DNA of 64,000 bases from Igneacidithiobacillus sp041146875. GTDB taxonomy: Bacteria > Pseudomonadota > Gammaproteobacteria > Acidithiobacillales > Acidithiobacillaceae. Positions 1 through 7,524 of this stretch are shown piece by piece (within the stretch, counting starts at the first letter, position 1; each line of letters opens with the position of its first letter). The DNA is taken from contig NZ_JBFRXP010000002.1 in the NCBI RefSeq assembly GCF_041146875.1, positions 130,558-194,557 on the forward strand, written 5' to 3'. The notes beneath the pieces were generated by a model that worked only from the letters and a program-made list of their open reading frames with translations, was not told where the DNA came from and searched no databases. A program made the position numbers and the translations under genes.

Positions 1-1
1 G

Positions 2-64
2 CGGCCTGCCCTAGTCATCCCCGGCAGTCAGTATTGGTACACCGACAAGATCCAGACGAAATGA
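2..64 (+). CDS. C-terminal end of a gene cut by the window edge
   Basis: An open frame enters from the left edge and stops at TGA 62-64. The last residues read RPALVIPGSQYWYTDKIQTK. The stop lies ten bases before the next ATG, as expected in a conjugation operon, and the gene's own end supplies the AGGAA ribosome site for the next gene. By position it is probably a transfer or pilus-assembly protein of the island, but 20 residues are too few to name a family. Confidence 0.4.
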   Translation, partial: RPALVIPGSQYWYTDKIQTK

Positions 65-74
65 GGAACTTCCC

Positions 75-665
75 ATGTTGTTGACCACTCTCGCCCAGCA
101 CTGCGCCCCACAGGTGGCCCCATCCACACTCGCCGCCATCGTCCAGGTGGAGTCGGGCGGAAACCCCCTGGCCATGTGGAACAACAACACGCGAAGCATG
201 GTGCTCCTCGGGAACCCGCAACAGGCGATAGCCTATCTTCGCCAGGCCATGGCCGCTGGGCAAAGGGTGGACGTAGGACTCGCACAGGTGGATACAGAAA
301 ACTTTGCATCCTACGGGCTGAACCCAAGTAATGCCTTTAATGCCTGCACCAACCTTCGGGCAGGCGCGAAAATCCTCAACGCCGATTACCGGAAGGCCAC
401 CGCCGCATATGGCCCCGGCGAGGCTGCCCTCTACCACGCCTTTGAAGCTTATAACTCCGGGCACCTTCGGGGAGACGCTGTCTATGCCAATCGGGTACTG
501 GCCGCTGCGGGTATCCCTGTACAGATGGGAAGCGGAGGCGGGCTGTCCTATGCCTGGCGTCCGAACGCGCCCCTGGCCTTTGTGGAGACCTGGGGCGGGG
601 CAAAGCCTGCAAACGCCATGTCTAAGCCTAAAAAAACGGCGTTGGCTTATTCCCTCAACTGGTAA
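75..665 (+). CDS. VirB1-like lytic transglycosylase of a type IV secretion/conjugation system
   Basis: The 196-residue product resembles the soluble lytic transglycosylase domain of VirB1/TrbN-type proteins, which open peptidoglycan locally so that the conjugation channel can be assembled. The catalytic glutamate is expected in VQVESGG (about residues 22-28). The later GLAQVD and YNSGH (about residues 130-134) match the second and third conserved blocks of the lysozyme-like fold. No clear signal peptide is visible; the N-terminus MLLTTLAQHCAP is short, so export may occur with the secretion system or an upstream start may exist. An AGGAA ribosome site lies at 64-68. TraG and TraB further right support a conjugation role. 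Confidence 0.8.
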   Translation: MLLTTLAQHCAPQVAPSTLAAIVQVESGGNPLAMWNNNTRSMVLLGNPQQAIAYLRQAMAAGQRVDVGLAQVDTENFASYGLNPSNAFNACTNLRAGAKILNADYRKATAAYGPGEAALYHAFEAYNSGHLRGDAVYANRVLAAAGIPVQMGSGGGLSYAWRPNAPLAFVETWGGAKPANAMSKPKKTALAYSLNW

Positions 666-829
666 GGTAGCTCTGGCGACAGAGGCAAAATCCTTGGGTT
701 CCTTCTTGCCCATGCCCATACTGCACATCCTATTCGATCCTCAATGCGCCCTGTATGCTGTCCATAAAATGGTGGTTTTCTGGATGCCGCTGGGCTGCAT
801 GCTAACGGGCTGCCAGAAACACCTTAATC

Positions 830-838
830 TGTTAAAAT
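830..838 (+). promoter_or_regulatory. Extended -10 promoter candidate before the defence operon
   Basis: The bases TGTTAAAAT form a TGn extended -10 element (TAAAAT at 833-838) about 34 bases before the recombinase ATG. The -35 region is weak (around 810-815). The 207 bases between the transglycosylase and the recombinase contain no other gene, so a promoter for the 872-11341 operon is expected here. Confidence 0.35.
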
Positions 839-871
839 TCCCATCAATTTTTCAACGTCCGGCAACTGTTA

Positions 872-1495
872 ATGAATCAACGGATCGGCTATGCCCGCGT
901 ATCGACGGATGACCAGAACCTGGACCTGCAGCGCGACGCGCTGCGCCTGGCTGGGGTCGGCTCCATCTACGAAGAGGCGGTGAGCGGCAAGACTGCAGTT
1001 CGACAGGAGCTTGACCATTGTCTGAAAGCGCTGCGAGCGGGGGACACCCTCGTGGTGTGGAGACTGGATAGGCTCGGGCGTAGCCTGCCGGACCTAGTGC
1101 AGATCGTCGCGGGCTTGGAGGAAAAGAAGATTGGCTTCGAGAGCATCACCGAGAAGATCGAGACCACTAGCGCGGCCGGGAAGCTGGTCTTCCATGTGTT
1201 CGCGGCGTTGGCAGAGTTCGAGCGCAACCTGATTCGGGAGCGAACACAGGCTGGCTTGGTCGCTGCACGGGCACGTGGCCGCTCTGGAGGACGCAAGCCG
1301 AAGCTGGATGCACGACAAATTAGGGAGATCAAGCGCCTGATGTCTGACCCAACCATTCCGGTCGGCCAAATTGCGGAGCGTTACAAGGTCTCACGGACAA
1401 CCATTTACAAGGTGGCCCCCCGCAGCGTTGTCCCGGCTAGTGAGCCTCAATCGGACGCGGGCAGGAAAAAGTCACATAGGCAAGATGCCGCATGA
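872..1495 (+). CDS. Serine recombinase (resolvase/invertase family), first gene of the defence-like operon
   Basis: This 207-residue small serine recombinase begins IGYARVSTDDQNLDLQRDAL, with the nucleophilic serine at about residue 11. RLDRLGRS and the helix-E region LAEFERNLIRERTQAG follow, and GGRKPKLD leads into a C-terminal helix-turn-helix (IAERYKVSRTTIYKV). The family (Tn3 resolvase, Hin/Gin/Pin invertases) makes four-strand breaks through a 5'-phosphoserine link. A tail of about 25 polar residues follows the HTH. The stop overlaps the methyltransferase start by four bases (ATGA), so the two are probably co-translated. No transposase or inverted repeats are seen nearby. It may be a leftover of a mobile element, or it may invert or resolve DNA for the system. 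Confidence 0.85.
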   Translation: MNQRIGYARVSTDDQNLDLQRDALRLAGVGSIYEEAVSGKTAVRQELDHCLKALRAGDTLVVWRLDRLGRSLPDLVQIVAGLEEKKIGFESITEKIETTSAAGKLVFHVFAALAEFERNLIRERTQAGLVAARARGRSGGRKPKLDARQIREIKRLMSDPTIPVGQIAERYKVSRTTIYKVAPRSVVPASEPQSDAGRKKSHRQDAA

Positions 1496-4272
1496 ACGCA
1501 GTAGAAATCGAACAAGCCATCACAGACCTTGCGGAGCAGCCCTTTGACCCCGCAGAGTTCCCCTATGCCTTCCTTGAAGCCTTCGGCAACAAGGCAACCA
1601 CCATCAAGCGCCTGCGCGCAGGGGCATCGAACAAGTCCGACCTGAGCGGCGTTCTCCAGACCAGCAACATCCACATCCTGACCTGCAATGCGGGCCAGGT
1701 CACGGCGACGCTCAAGGCCCTCAAGGACAGCCCGGCCACCGCCAAGGGCAAGGCCAAGTTCGTGCTCGCCACCGATGGCGTGGACTTCGAGGCCGAAGAC
1801 CTGTCCAGTGGCGAGACAGTTGCCTGCGCCTTCAAAGATTTCCCAGACCACTTTGGCTTCTTCCTGCCGCTGGCGGGTATCAGCACCGTCCGCCAGATCA
1901 GCGAAAACGCCTTTGACATTCGGGCCACCAGCCGCCTGAATCGCCTGTACGTCGAACTGCTGAAAGACAACCCTGAATGGGGTAAGGCTGAGCGCCGCCA
2001 TGACATGAACCACTTCATGGCGCGGCTCATCTTCTGTTTCTTCGCCGAGGACACCGACATATTCATCGGCAAAGGCAAGTTTACCGAGACCGTCACGCAG
2101 ATGAGCGCGAAGGACTCGACCAACACCCACGAGGTCGTCGGCACCTTGTTCCTTGCCATGAACACGAAAAGCGAGGATCGAGCCGCAGCGAAGATTCCCC
2201 GTTGGGCCGACAGCTTCCCCTACGTCAATGGCGGTTTGTTTTCCGGCAGCATGGATGTGCCGAAGTTCAGCAAGATCGCCCGTTCCTATCTGCTGCACGT
2301 CGGCGGCCTCGACTGGACCAAGATCAACCCCGACATCTTCGGGTCGATGATCCAGGCCGTCGCAGAGGATGAGGAACGCGGTGAGTTGGGTATGCACTAC
2401 ACGAGCGTTCCCAACATCCTGAAGGTGCTAAACCCGCTTTTCCTCGACGACCTGCGGGCGAGACTGGGGGAGGCGGGGAATAACGCGCGCATGCTGCTCA
2501 ACCTGCGCAAGCGCATCGCAAAGATCAGAGTCTTCGACTCAGCCTGCGGTTCGGGCAACTTCCTGGTGATTGCCTACAAGGAGATGCGCGCAATCGAGGC
2601 CGAGATTAATAAACGGCGCGATGAGTCGGATCGCCCGTCAGAAATTCCGCTCACCAATTTTCGCGGGATCGAGCTACGCGACTTCCCTGCAGAGATCGCG
2701 CGCCTTGCGCTGGTCATCGCCGAGTATCAGTGCGATGTGCTCTATCGCGGGCAGAAGTTGGCCTTGGCCGAGTTCTTGCCTCTGCGCAATGAGAACTGGA
2801 TCACCTGCGGCAACGCTCTGCGGCTCGATTGGTTGAGAATATGCCCATCGACTGGCACCGGCGTGAAGGTGCAGGCCGATGACTTGTTCGAAACCCCGCT
2901 TGATCAGGCAGAAATTGACTTCGAGAACGAGGGCGGCGAGACATACCTCTGCGGGAATCCCCCGTACCTAGGCTCCCGTGATCAAAAGGACGAACAAAAA
3001 TCTGACTTGCGACTACTTTTTGACAAGCGAGTAGACAATTGGAAGTCCCTTGACTATGTCGCCGGATGGTTTATGAAGGCGACCGACTACTGCATAAACA
3101 CAAGGTCCATTGCCGCTTTCGTTTCTACCAACTCTATCTGCCAAGGTTTACAAGTCCCTGTCCTATGGCCAGCGATCCTTGCAAGTGGCTGCCAGATCGA
3201 ATTTGCGCATACTTCCTTCCGTTGGGCCAATCTTGCCAGCCATAACGCTGGCGTGACCGTGGTAATCGTAGGCATAACGACGCAGCCCCGCAGTCCGAGG
3301 CGTCTGTTCTCTTTGGACAATTCGGGGAACACCATCGAGCGACAAGTCTCGCACATCAACGCATATTTGGCGGTAGGCGAAAGTGTCATCGTTGAAAAGG
3401 CTAGTCAACCTTTGTCCGCACTTAGCGAGATGACCTTCGGAAACACACCGATAGACGGAGGTCTCTTGTTGCTGTCGCGGGACGAGCGCGACTCGTTACA
3501 ACTCACGCCCACACAACAAGCCCGCTTTGTCCGCCGGATTGTCGGTTCGGCTGAGTTCATTCGCGGCTTAGAGCGCTATTGCTTGTGGATCGAAGATCAA
3601 CACTTGACTGAAGCACAAGCAATTCGCCCTCTTGCTCAACGCATTAGTGGCGTGCGCGATTTGCGGCTCAATGGCGGGAAGACAGCAAGGGATATCGCTG
3701 ATAGGTCGCACCAATTTCAAAGGATGTTCATTGGAAAGCACTCAACCCTCGTTGTGCCTAGCGTCTCGTCCGAATCCCGTGAATACTTGCCCTGTGGTTA
3801 TGAGCCTGCCGGAACGGTAGTCAGCAACCTCGCTTTCGCCCTCTATGACGCTCCGCTTTGGAACATGGCTCTTATCGCAAGTCGCATGCACCTAGTCTGG
3901 ATCGCCACCGTCTGCGGCAAGCTGGAAACACGCTACCGCTACTCTAACACCCTAGGCTGGAATACCTTTCCCGTGCCTATGCTGACGGAGAAGAACAAAG
4001 CCGACCTTACGCGCTGCGCTGAGGACATCTTGTTGGCGCGGGAGCATCACTTTCCGGCGACCATCGCTGACCTTTACGAACCCGAGAAGATGCCCTCCGA
4101 TCTGCGGGAGGCGCATGAGCGCAACGACGAAGTGCTGGAGCGCATTTACATCGGCCGCCGATTCAAGAACGACACCGAGCGGCTGGAGAAGCTGTTCGAC
4201 CTCTACACCAAGATGACCGCTGTGGCTTCGCCGGCCAAGGGCAAGAAACGTAAAGCGGGAGCCAACATATGA
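1492..4272 (+). CDS. MmeI-like class I SAM-dependent adenine DNA methyltransferase
   Basis: The 926-residue protein has the MmeI-like layout: an N-terminal domain (about 1-150), a helical spacer with MNHFMARLIFCFFAEDTDIF (about 165-185), the methylase core with motif I FDSACGSGNFL (about residue 350) and motif IV NPPY (about residue 490), then a target-recognition region and a C-terminal domain. NPPY points to N6-adenine methylation. MmeI enzymes carry a PD-(D/E)XK nuclease in the N-terminal domain. Here the corresponding stretch reads GVLQTSNIHILTCNAGQ, and I see no D...ExK set, so this copy is probably methylase only and the nuclease is supplied by other genes. It overlaps both neighbours by four bases. 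Confidence 0.85.
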   Translation: MNAVEIEQAITDLAEQPFDPAEFPYAFLEAFGNKATTIKRLRAGASNKSDLSGVLQTSNIHILTCNAGQVTATLKALKDSPATAKGKAKFVLATDGVDFEAEDLSSGETVACAFKDFPDHFGFFLPLAGISTVRQISENAFDIRATSRLNRLYVELLKDNPEWGKAERRHDMNHFMARLIFCFFAEDTDIFIGKGKFTETVTQMSAKDSTNTHEVVGTLFLAMNTKSEDRAAAKIPRWADSFPYVNGGLFSGSMDVPKFSKIARSYLLHVGGLDWTKINPDIFGSMIQAVAEDEERGELGMHYTSVPNILKVLNPLFLDDLRARLGEAGNNARMLLNLRKRIAKIRVFDSACGSGNFLVIAYKEMRAIEAEINKRRDESDRPSEIPLTNFRGIELRDFPAEIARLALVIAEYQCDVLYRGQKLALAEFLPLRNENWITCGNALRLDWLRICPSTGTGVKVQADDLFETPLDQAEIDFENEGGETYLCGNPPYLGSRDQKDEQKSDLRLLFDKRVDNWKSLDYVAGWFMKATDYCINTRSIAAFVSTNSICQGLQVPVLWPAILASGCQIEFAHTSFRWANLASHNAGVTVVIVGITTQPRSPRRLFSLDNSGNTIERQVSHINAYLAVGESVIVEKASQPLSALSEMTFGNTPIDGGLLLLSRDERDSLQLTPTQQARFVRRIVGSAEFIRGLERYCLWIEDQHLTEAQAIRPLAQRISGVRDLRLNGGKTARDIADRSHQFQRMFIGKHSTLVVPSVSSESREYLPCGYEPAGTVVSNLAFALYDAPLWNMALIASRMHLVWIATVCGKLETRYRYSNTLGWNTFPVPMLTEKNKADLTRCAEDILLAREHHFPATIADLYEPEKMPSDLREAHERNDEVLERIYIGRRFKNDTERLEKLFDLYTKMTAVASPAKGKKRKAGANI

Positions 4273-6323
4273 ACGAAAAGATCAAATCCGTACCATCCGT
4301 TTCAGTCTCTTACGCCCGCAACGGGGCATCAACCAAGTCCAATGCACTTGGGATGCGGCCCATGCAGGAGCGCGCCTACGAGAAGCGCGGCGAGCAATAC
4401 CTGCTTATTAAGTCCCCGCCAGCATCCGGCAAGAGCCGTGCCTTGATGTTCGTCGCGCTCGATAAGCTGGCGAACCAAGGCTTGAGGCAAGCCATCATCG
4501 TCGTGCCGGAGAAGTCCATCGGGGCCAGTTTCAACGATGAGCCGCTGTCAAAGTACGGCTTCTGGTCCGACTGGCAGGTTGAACCCAAGTGGAACCTGTG
4601 CAACGCGCCGGGCAACGACAACGGCGGCAAGGTCAAGTCGCTGGGCGCGTTCCTCGAAGGTGACGACAGGGTGCTGGTCTGCACCCACGCCACCTTCCGG
4701 TTTGCAGTCGATGCCTACGGCGTGGAGGCGTTCGACGACCGGCTGATCGCCGTCGATGAGTTCCACCACGTTTCGGCCAACCCGGACAACAAGCTCGGCC
4801 TGCATCTGGGACAGTTCATTGCGCGTGGCAAGACGCACATAGTCGCCATGACTGGCTCTTACTTCCGGGGCGATGCCGAGGCCGTGCTCGCGCCGCAGGA
4901 CGAGTCGAAGTTCGATACCGTCACCTACACCTACTACGAACAGCTCAACGGCTACGAGTACCTCAAGCAGCTCGACATCGGCTACTTCTTCTACAGTGGC
5001 CCTTACGTCGATGACATCCTTAATGTCCTCGATCCCGCCGAGAAGACCATTATTCACATCCCGAATGTCAATTCGCGCGAGAGCACGAAGGACAAGATGC
5101 GGGAAGTGGAGCACATCATCGAGGCTCTGGGTGAATGGCAAGGCATCGACCCTGCGACCGGCTTCCAACGTGTTAAGCGACCCGATGGCCGCGTGCTGCG
5201 GATTGCCGATCTTGTTGATGATGACGCTTCAAAACGCGACCACGTAGCCACCGCGCTGAAAGGCCCGGCGCAGAAGAACAACCGAGACCATGTGGACATC
5301 ATCATCGCGCTGGGCATGGCGAAGGAAGGCTTCGATTGGATTTGGTGCGAACACGCGCTAACCGTGGGTTACCGCGCCAGTCTGACCGAGATCGTGCAAA
5401 TCATCGGCCGTGCCACTCGTGACGCGCCGGGCAAGACCCGCGCAAGGTTCACCAACCTGATCGCCGAGCCGGATGCGACCGAGGCAGCTGTCACCGAGGC
5501 CGTCAACGACACGTTGAAGGCTATCGCGGCGAGCCTGTTGATGGAGCAGGTTCTAGCGCCGCGCTTCGAGTTCAAGCCCAAGAACCCCGACAGCGGCCCG
5601 ACGCCGGGCTTTAGCTATGGCGAGAGTGGCTATGACCCGGACCGCTGCAATGTCGGTGTCAATGAGCAGACCGGTGCCTACCAAATCGAAATCAAGGGCC
5701 TTGCCGAGCCCAAGAGCAAGGAGGCGGCGCGAATCTGTCAGGAAGACCTGAACGAAGTCATCGCTGCCTTCGTGCAAGACAAGCCCACCATCGAGCGCGG
5801 CCTGTTCGATGAGGAATTGGTGCCCGAGGAGCTAACCCAGGTTCGCATGGGCAAGATCATCAAGGACAAATATCCCGAGCTTGACGCCGAAGATCAGGAG
5901 GCCGTTCGCCAGCATGCCATCGCTGCCCTCAACCTCACTCAACAGGCTAAACGGCTGGTCACCGAAGGCGAGAGCGACGGGTCGCCCAACACTGCTCTGA
6001 TCGACGGCGTGCGCCGCTTCGCGATGGATGTGCGTGAGTTGGACATCGACCTGATCGACCGAATCAACCCCTTCGGTGAAGCCTACGCCATCCTTGCCAA
6101 GACCATGAGCGAGGACAGCTTGAAGCAGGTCGCGGCGGCCATCTCGGCGAAGCGCACGATCCTGACGCCGGATGAGGCGAAGGAGATGGCCGTTCGCGCC
6201 GTCCAGTTCAAGAAAGAGCGCGGACGCATTCCGGCGCTCGATTCCCAGGATGCGTGGGAGCGACGCATGGCCGAAGGCGCAGCCGCCTTTATGCGTTTCA
6301 AGGCGGAGGGGCGCTATGAGTAA
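4269..6323 (+). CDS. SF2 DEAD/DEAH-type helicase of the defence-like operon
   Basis: This 684-residue superfamily 2 helicase/translocase has Walker A SPPASGKSRAL (about residues 49-59), a motif II variant AVDEFHHV (DEFH in place of DEAH), motif III-like AMTGSYFRG, and, in the second RecA lobe, GMAKEGFDW followed by motif VI QIIGRATR. About 250 C-terminal residues after motif VI have no motif I recognise. Restriction-type translocases of this kind pump DNA for a partner nuclease. The ATG overlaps the methyltransferase stop by four bases and the next gene begins inside its last codons. The pairing resembles the modification plus translocation halves of type I/III restriction systems on separate polypeptides. 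Confidence 0.85.
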   Translation: MNEKIKSVPSVSVSYARNGASTKSNALGMRPMQERAYEKRGEQYLLIKSPPASGKSRALMFVALDKLANQGLRQAIIVVPEKSIGASFNDEPLSKYGFWSDWQVEPKWNLCNAPGNDNGGKVKSLGAFLEGDDRVLVCTHATFRFAVDAYGVEAFDDRLIAVDEFHHVSANPDNKLGLHLGQFIARGKTHIVAMTGSYFRGDAEAVLAPQDESKFDTVTYTYYEQLNGYEYLKQLDIGYFFYSGPYVDDILNVLDPAEKTIIHIPNVNSRESTKDKMREVEHIIEALGEWQGIDPATGFQRVKRPDGRVLRIADLVDDDASKRDHVATALKGPAQKNNRDHVDIIIALGMAKEGFDWIWCEHALTVGYRASLTEIVQIIGRATRDAPGKTRARFTNLIAEPDATEAAVTEAVNDTLKAIAASLLMEQVLAPRFEFKPKNPDSGPTPGFSYGESGYDPDRCNVGVNEQTGAYQIEIKGLAEPKSKEAARICQEDLNEVIAAFVQDKPTIERGLFDEELVPEELTQVRMGKIIKDKYPELDAEDQEAVRQHAIAALNLTQQAKRLVTEGESDGSPNTALIDGVRRFAMDVRELDIDLIDRINPFGEAYAILAKTMSEDSLKQVAAAISAKRTILTPDEAKEMAVRAVQFKKERGRIPALDSQDAWERRMAEGAAAFMRFKAEGRYE

Positions 6324-7524
6324 CTCCGATCTTGACGCACTTGCTGCAGAGCTTGCCGACTTCGCACCGCCCGAGAAGAAGGGCGGACGCCCAGCCAGTG
6401 AAGAGCGCGTCATCGCTGGCTTCGAGGAAATCCAGCGTTTCACTGAGCAGCACGGGCGCGCGCCGCAGCACGGTGAAGACCGCGACATATTCGAGCGCCT
6501 TTACGCCGTGCGGCTCGACCGCTTGCGCGTGCTGCCCGATTGCCGTGCCTTGCTTGCGTCGCTCGACCATCAGGGCCTGCTTGCAGGGGCACCAACGGCT
6601 GCTACGGCGGAGGAAATCATCGACATCGACGACCTGGCTGCCGAACTGGCAGGCGTGGGCGGTAGGGACGGCATCACAGTCCTGCGCCATGTTCGCACCA
6701 GCGCCGAAAAGCGCGCCGCCGAGGAAATCGCGGATCGAAAGCCCTGCGAGGACTTCGAGACCTTCCGGCCCTTGTTCGAGCGTGTTCAAACGGAAGTCAA
6801 GACCGGCTTGCGCCAGTCCCAGCCCATAGAAGCGGGCCGCCGTGCGATTGAAGCCGGGGACTTTTTCGTTCTCGAGGGCATTACGCTCTACGTCGCCGAG
6901 GTCGGTGAGCCGCTGAAAACCACCGCCAGGGAAATAGACCGGCGCTTGCGCCTCATCTTCTCCAATGGTACTGAGAGCAATCTGCTTCTACGCTCGCTCC
7001 AGCGCGCGTTCTACGACGACCCCGCCGCGCGGCGGCTGGCTTCGCCTGAGAGCGGGCAACTTTCCTTCGGCGGCGAGCTTGAGGCCGATGATGTCGAAAG
7101 CGGCACGATCTACGTCCTGCGCTCCTTATCCGATCATCCGTATGTTGCGCAGCACCGTGACATCATCTACAAGGTGGGAGTGACCGGCGGCAGGGTTGAA
7201 ACGCGCATCGCCAACGCCGAGAACGAAGCGACCTATCTGCTGGCAAAGGTCGAGGTCGTTGCGACGTACAAGCTCGCGGGGGTTAATCGCACCCGGATGG
7301 AAAGCTTGTTCCACAGGTTGTTCGCGCCAGCGCGGTTGGACATCACCATCCATGACCGCTTCGGTCATCCTGTGCAGCCTGAGGAATGGTTCCTAGTGCC
7401 GCTCTATGTGATCGACGAAGCGGTTCAGCGCATTCGAGATGGCTCGATTACCGAGGTTGTCTACGATCCGAAGACAGCTCGACTGGTGGACTACGCACAG
7501 ACACAATATAAGGATGCACCATGA
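6316..7524 (+). CDS. GIY-YIG nuclease family protein (T5orf172/MUG113-like)
   Basis: The ATG at 6316 lies inside the helicase stop (ATGAGTAA, eight-base overlap). An open frame extends further upstream but would run deep into the helicase. The 402-residue product has an N-terminal half of charged helices (about 1-200) and a C-terminal GIY-YIG-like domain. The domain begins GTIYVLRSLSDHP, followed by IIYKVGVTGGRVETRI, a later MESLFHRLF, and the acidic PEEWFLVP. In this family the two tyrosines, an arginine in VETRI and a glutamate form the one-metal nuclease site. The protein is the obvious DNA-cutting candidate for the methylase-helicase pair; activity is inferred. Confidence 0.8.
   Translation: MSNSDLDALAAELADFAPPEKKGGRPASEERVIAGFEEIQRFTEQHGRAPQHGEDRDIFERLYAVRLDRLRVLPDCRALLASLDHQGLLAGAPTAATAEEIIDIDDLAAELAGVGGRDGITVLRHVRTSAEKRAAEEIADRKPCEDFETFRPLFERVQTEVKTGLRQSQPIEAGRRAIEAGDFFVLEGITLYVAEVGEPLKTTAREIDRRLRLIFSNGTESNLLLRSLQRAFYDDPAARRLASPESGQLSFGGELEADDVESGTIYVLRSLSDHPYVAQHRDIIYKVGVTGGRVETRIANAENEATYLLAKVEVVATYKLAGVNRTRMESLFHRLFAPARLDITIHDRFGHPVQPEEWFLVPLYVIDEAVQRIRDGSITEVVYDPKTARLVDYAQTQYKDAP

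Noticed and set aside
1447..2397. 316-residue reverse open frame opposite the methyltransferase
   Set aside because: It is a shadow of the high-G+C methyltransferase gene with no recognisable protein features or ribosome site.
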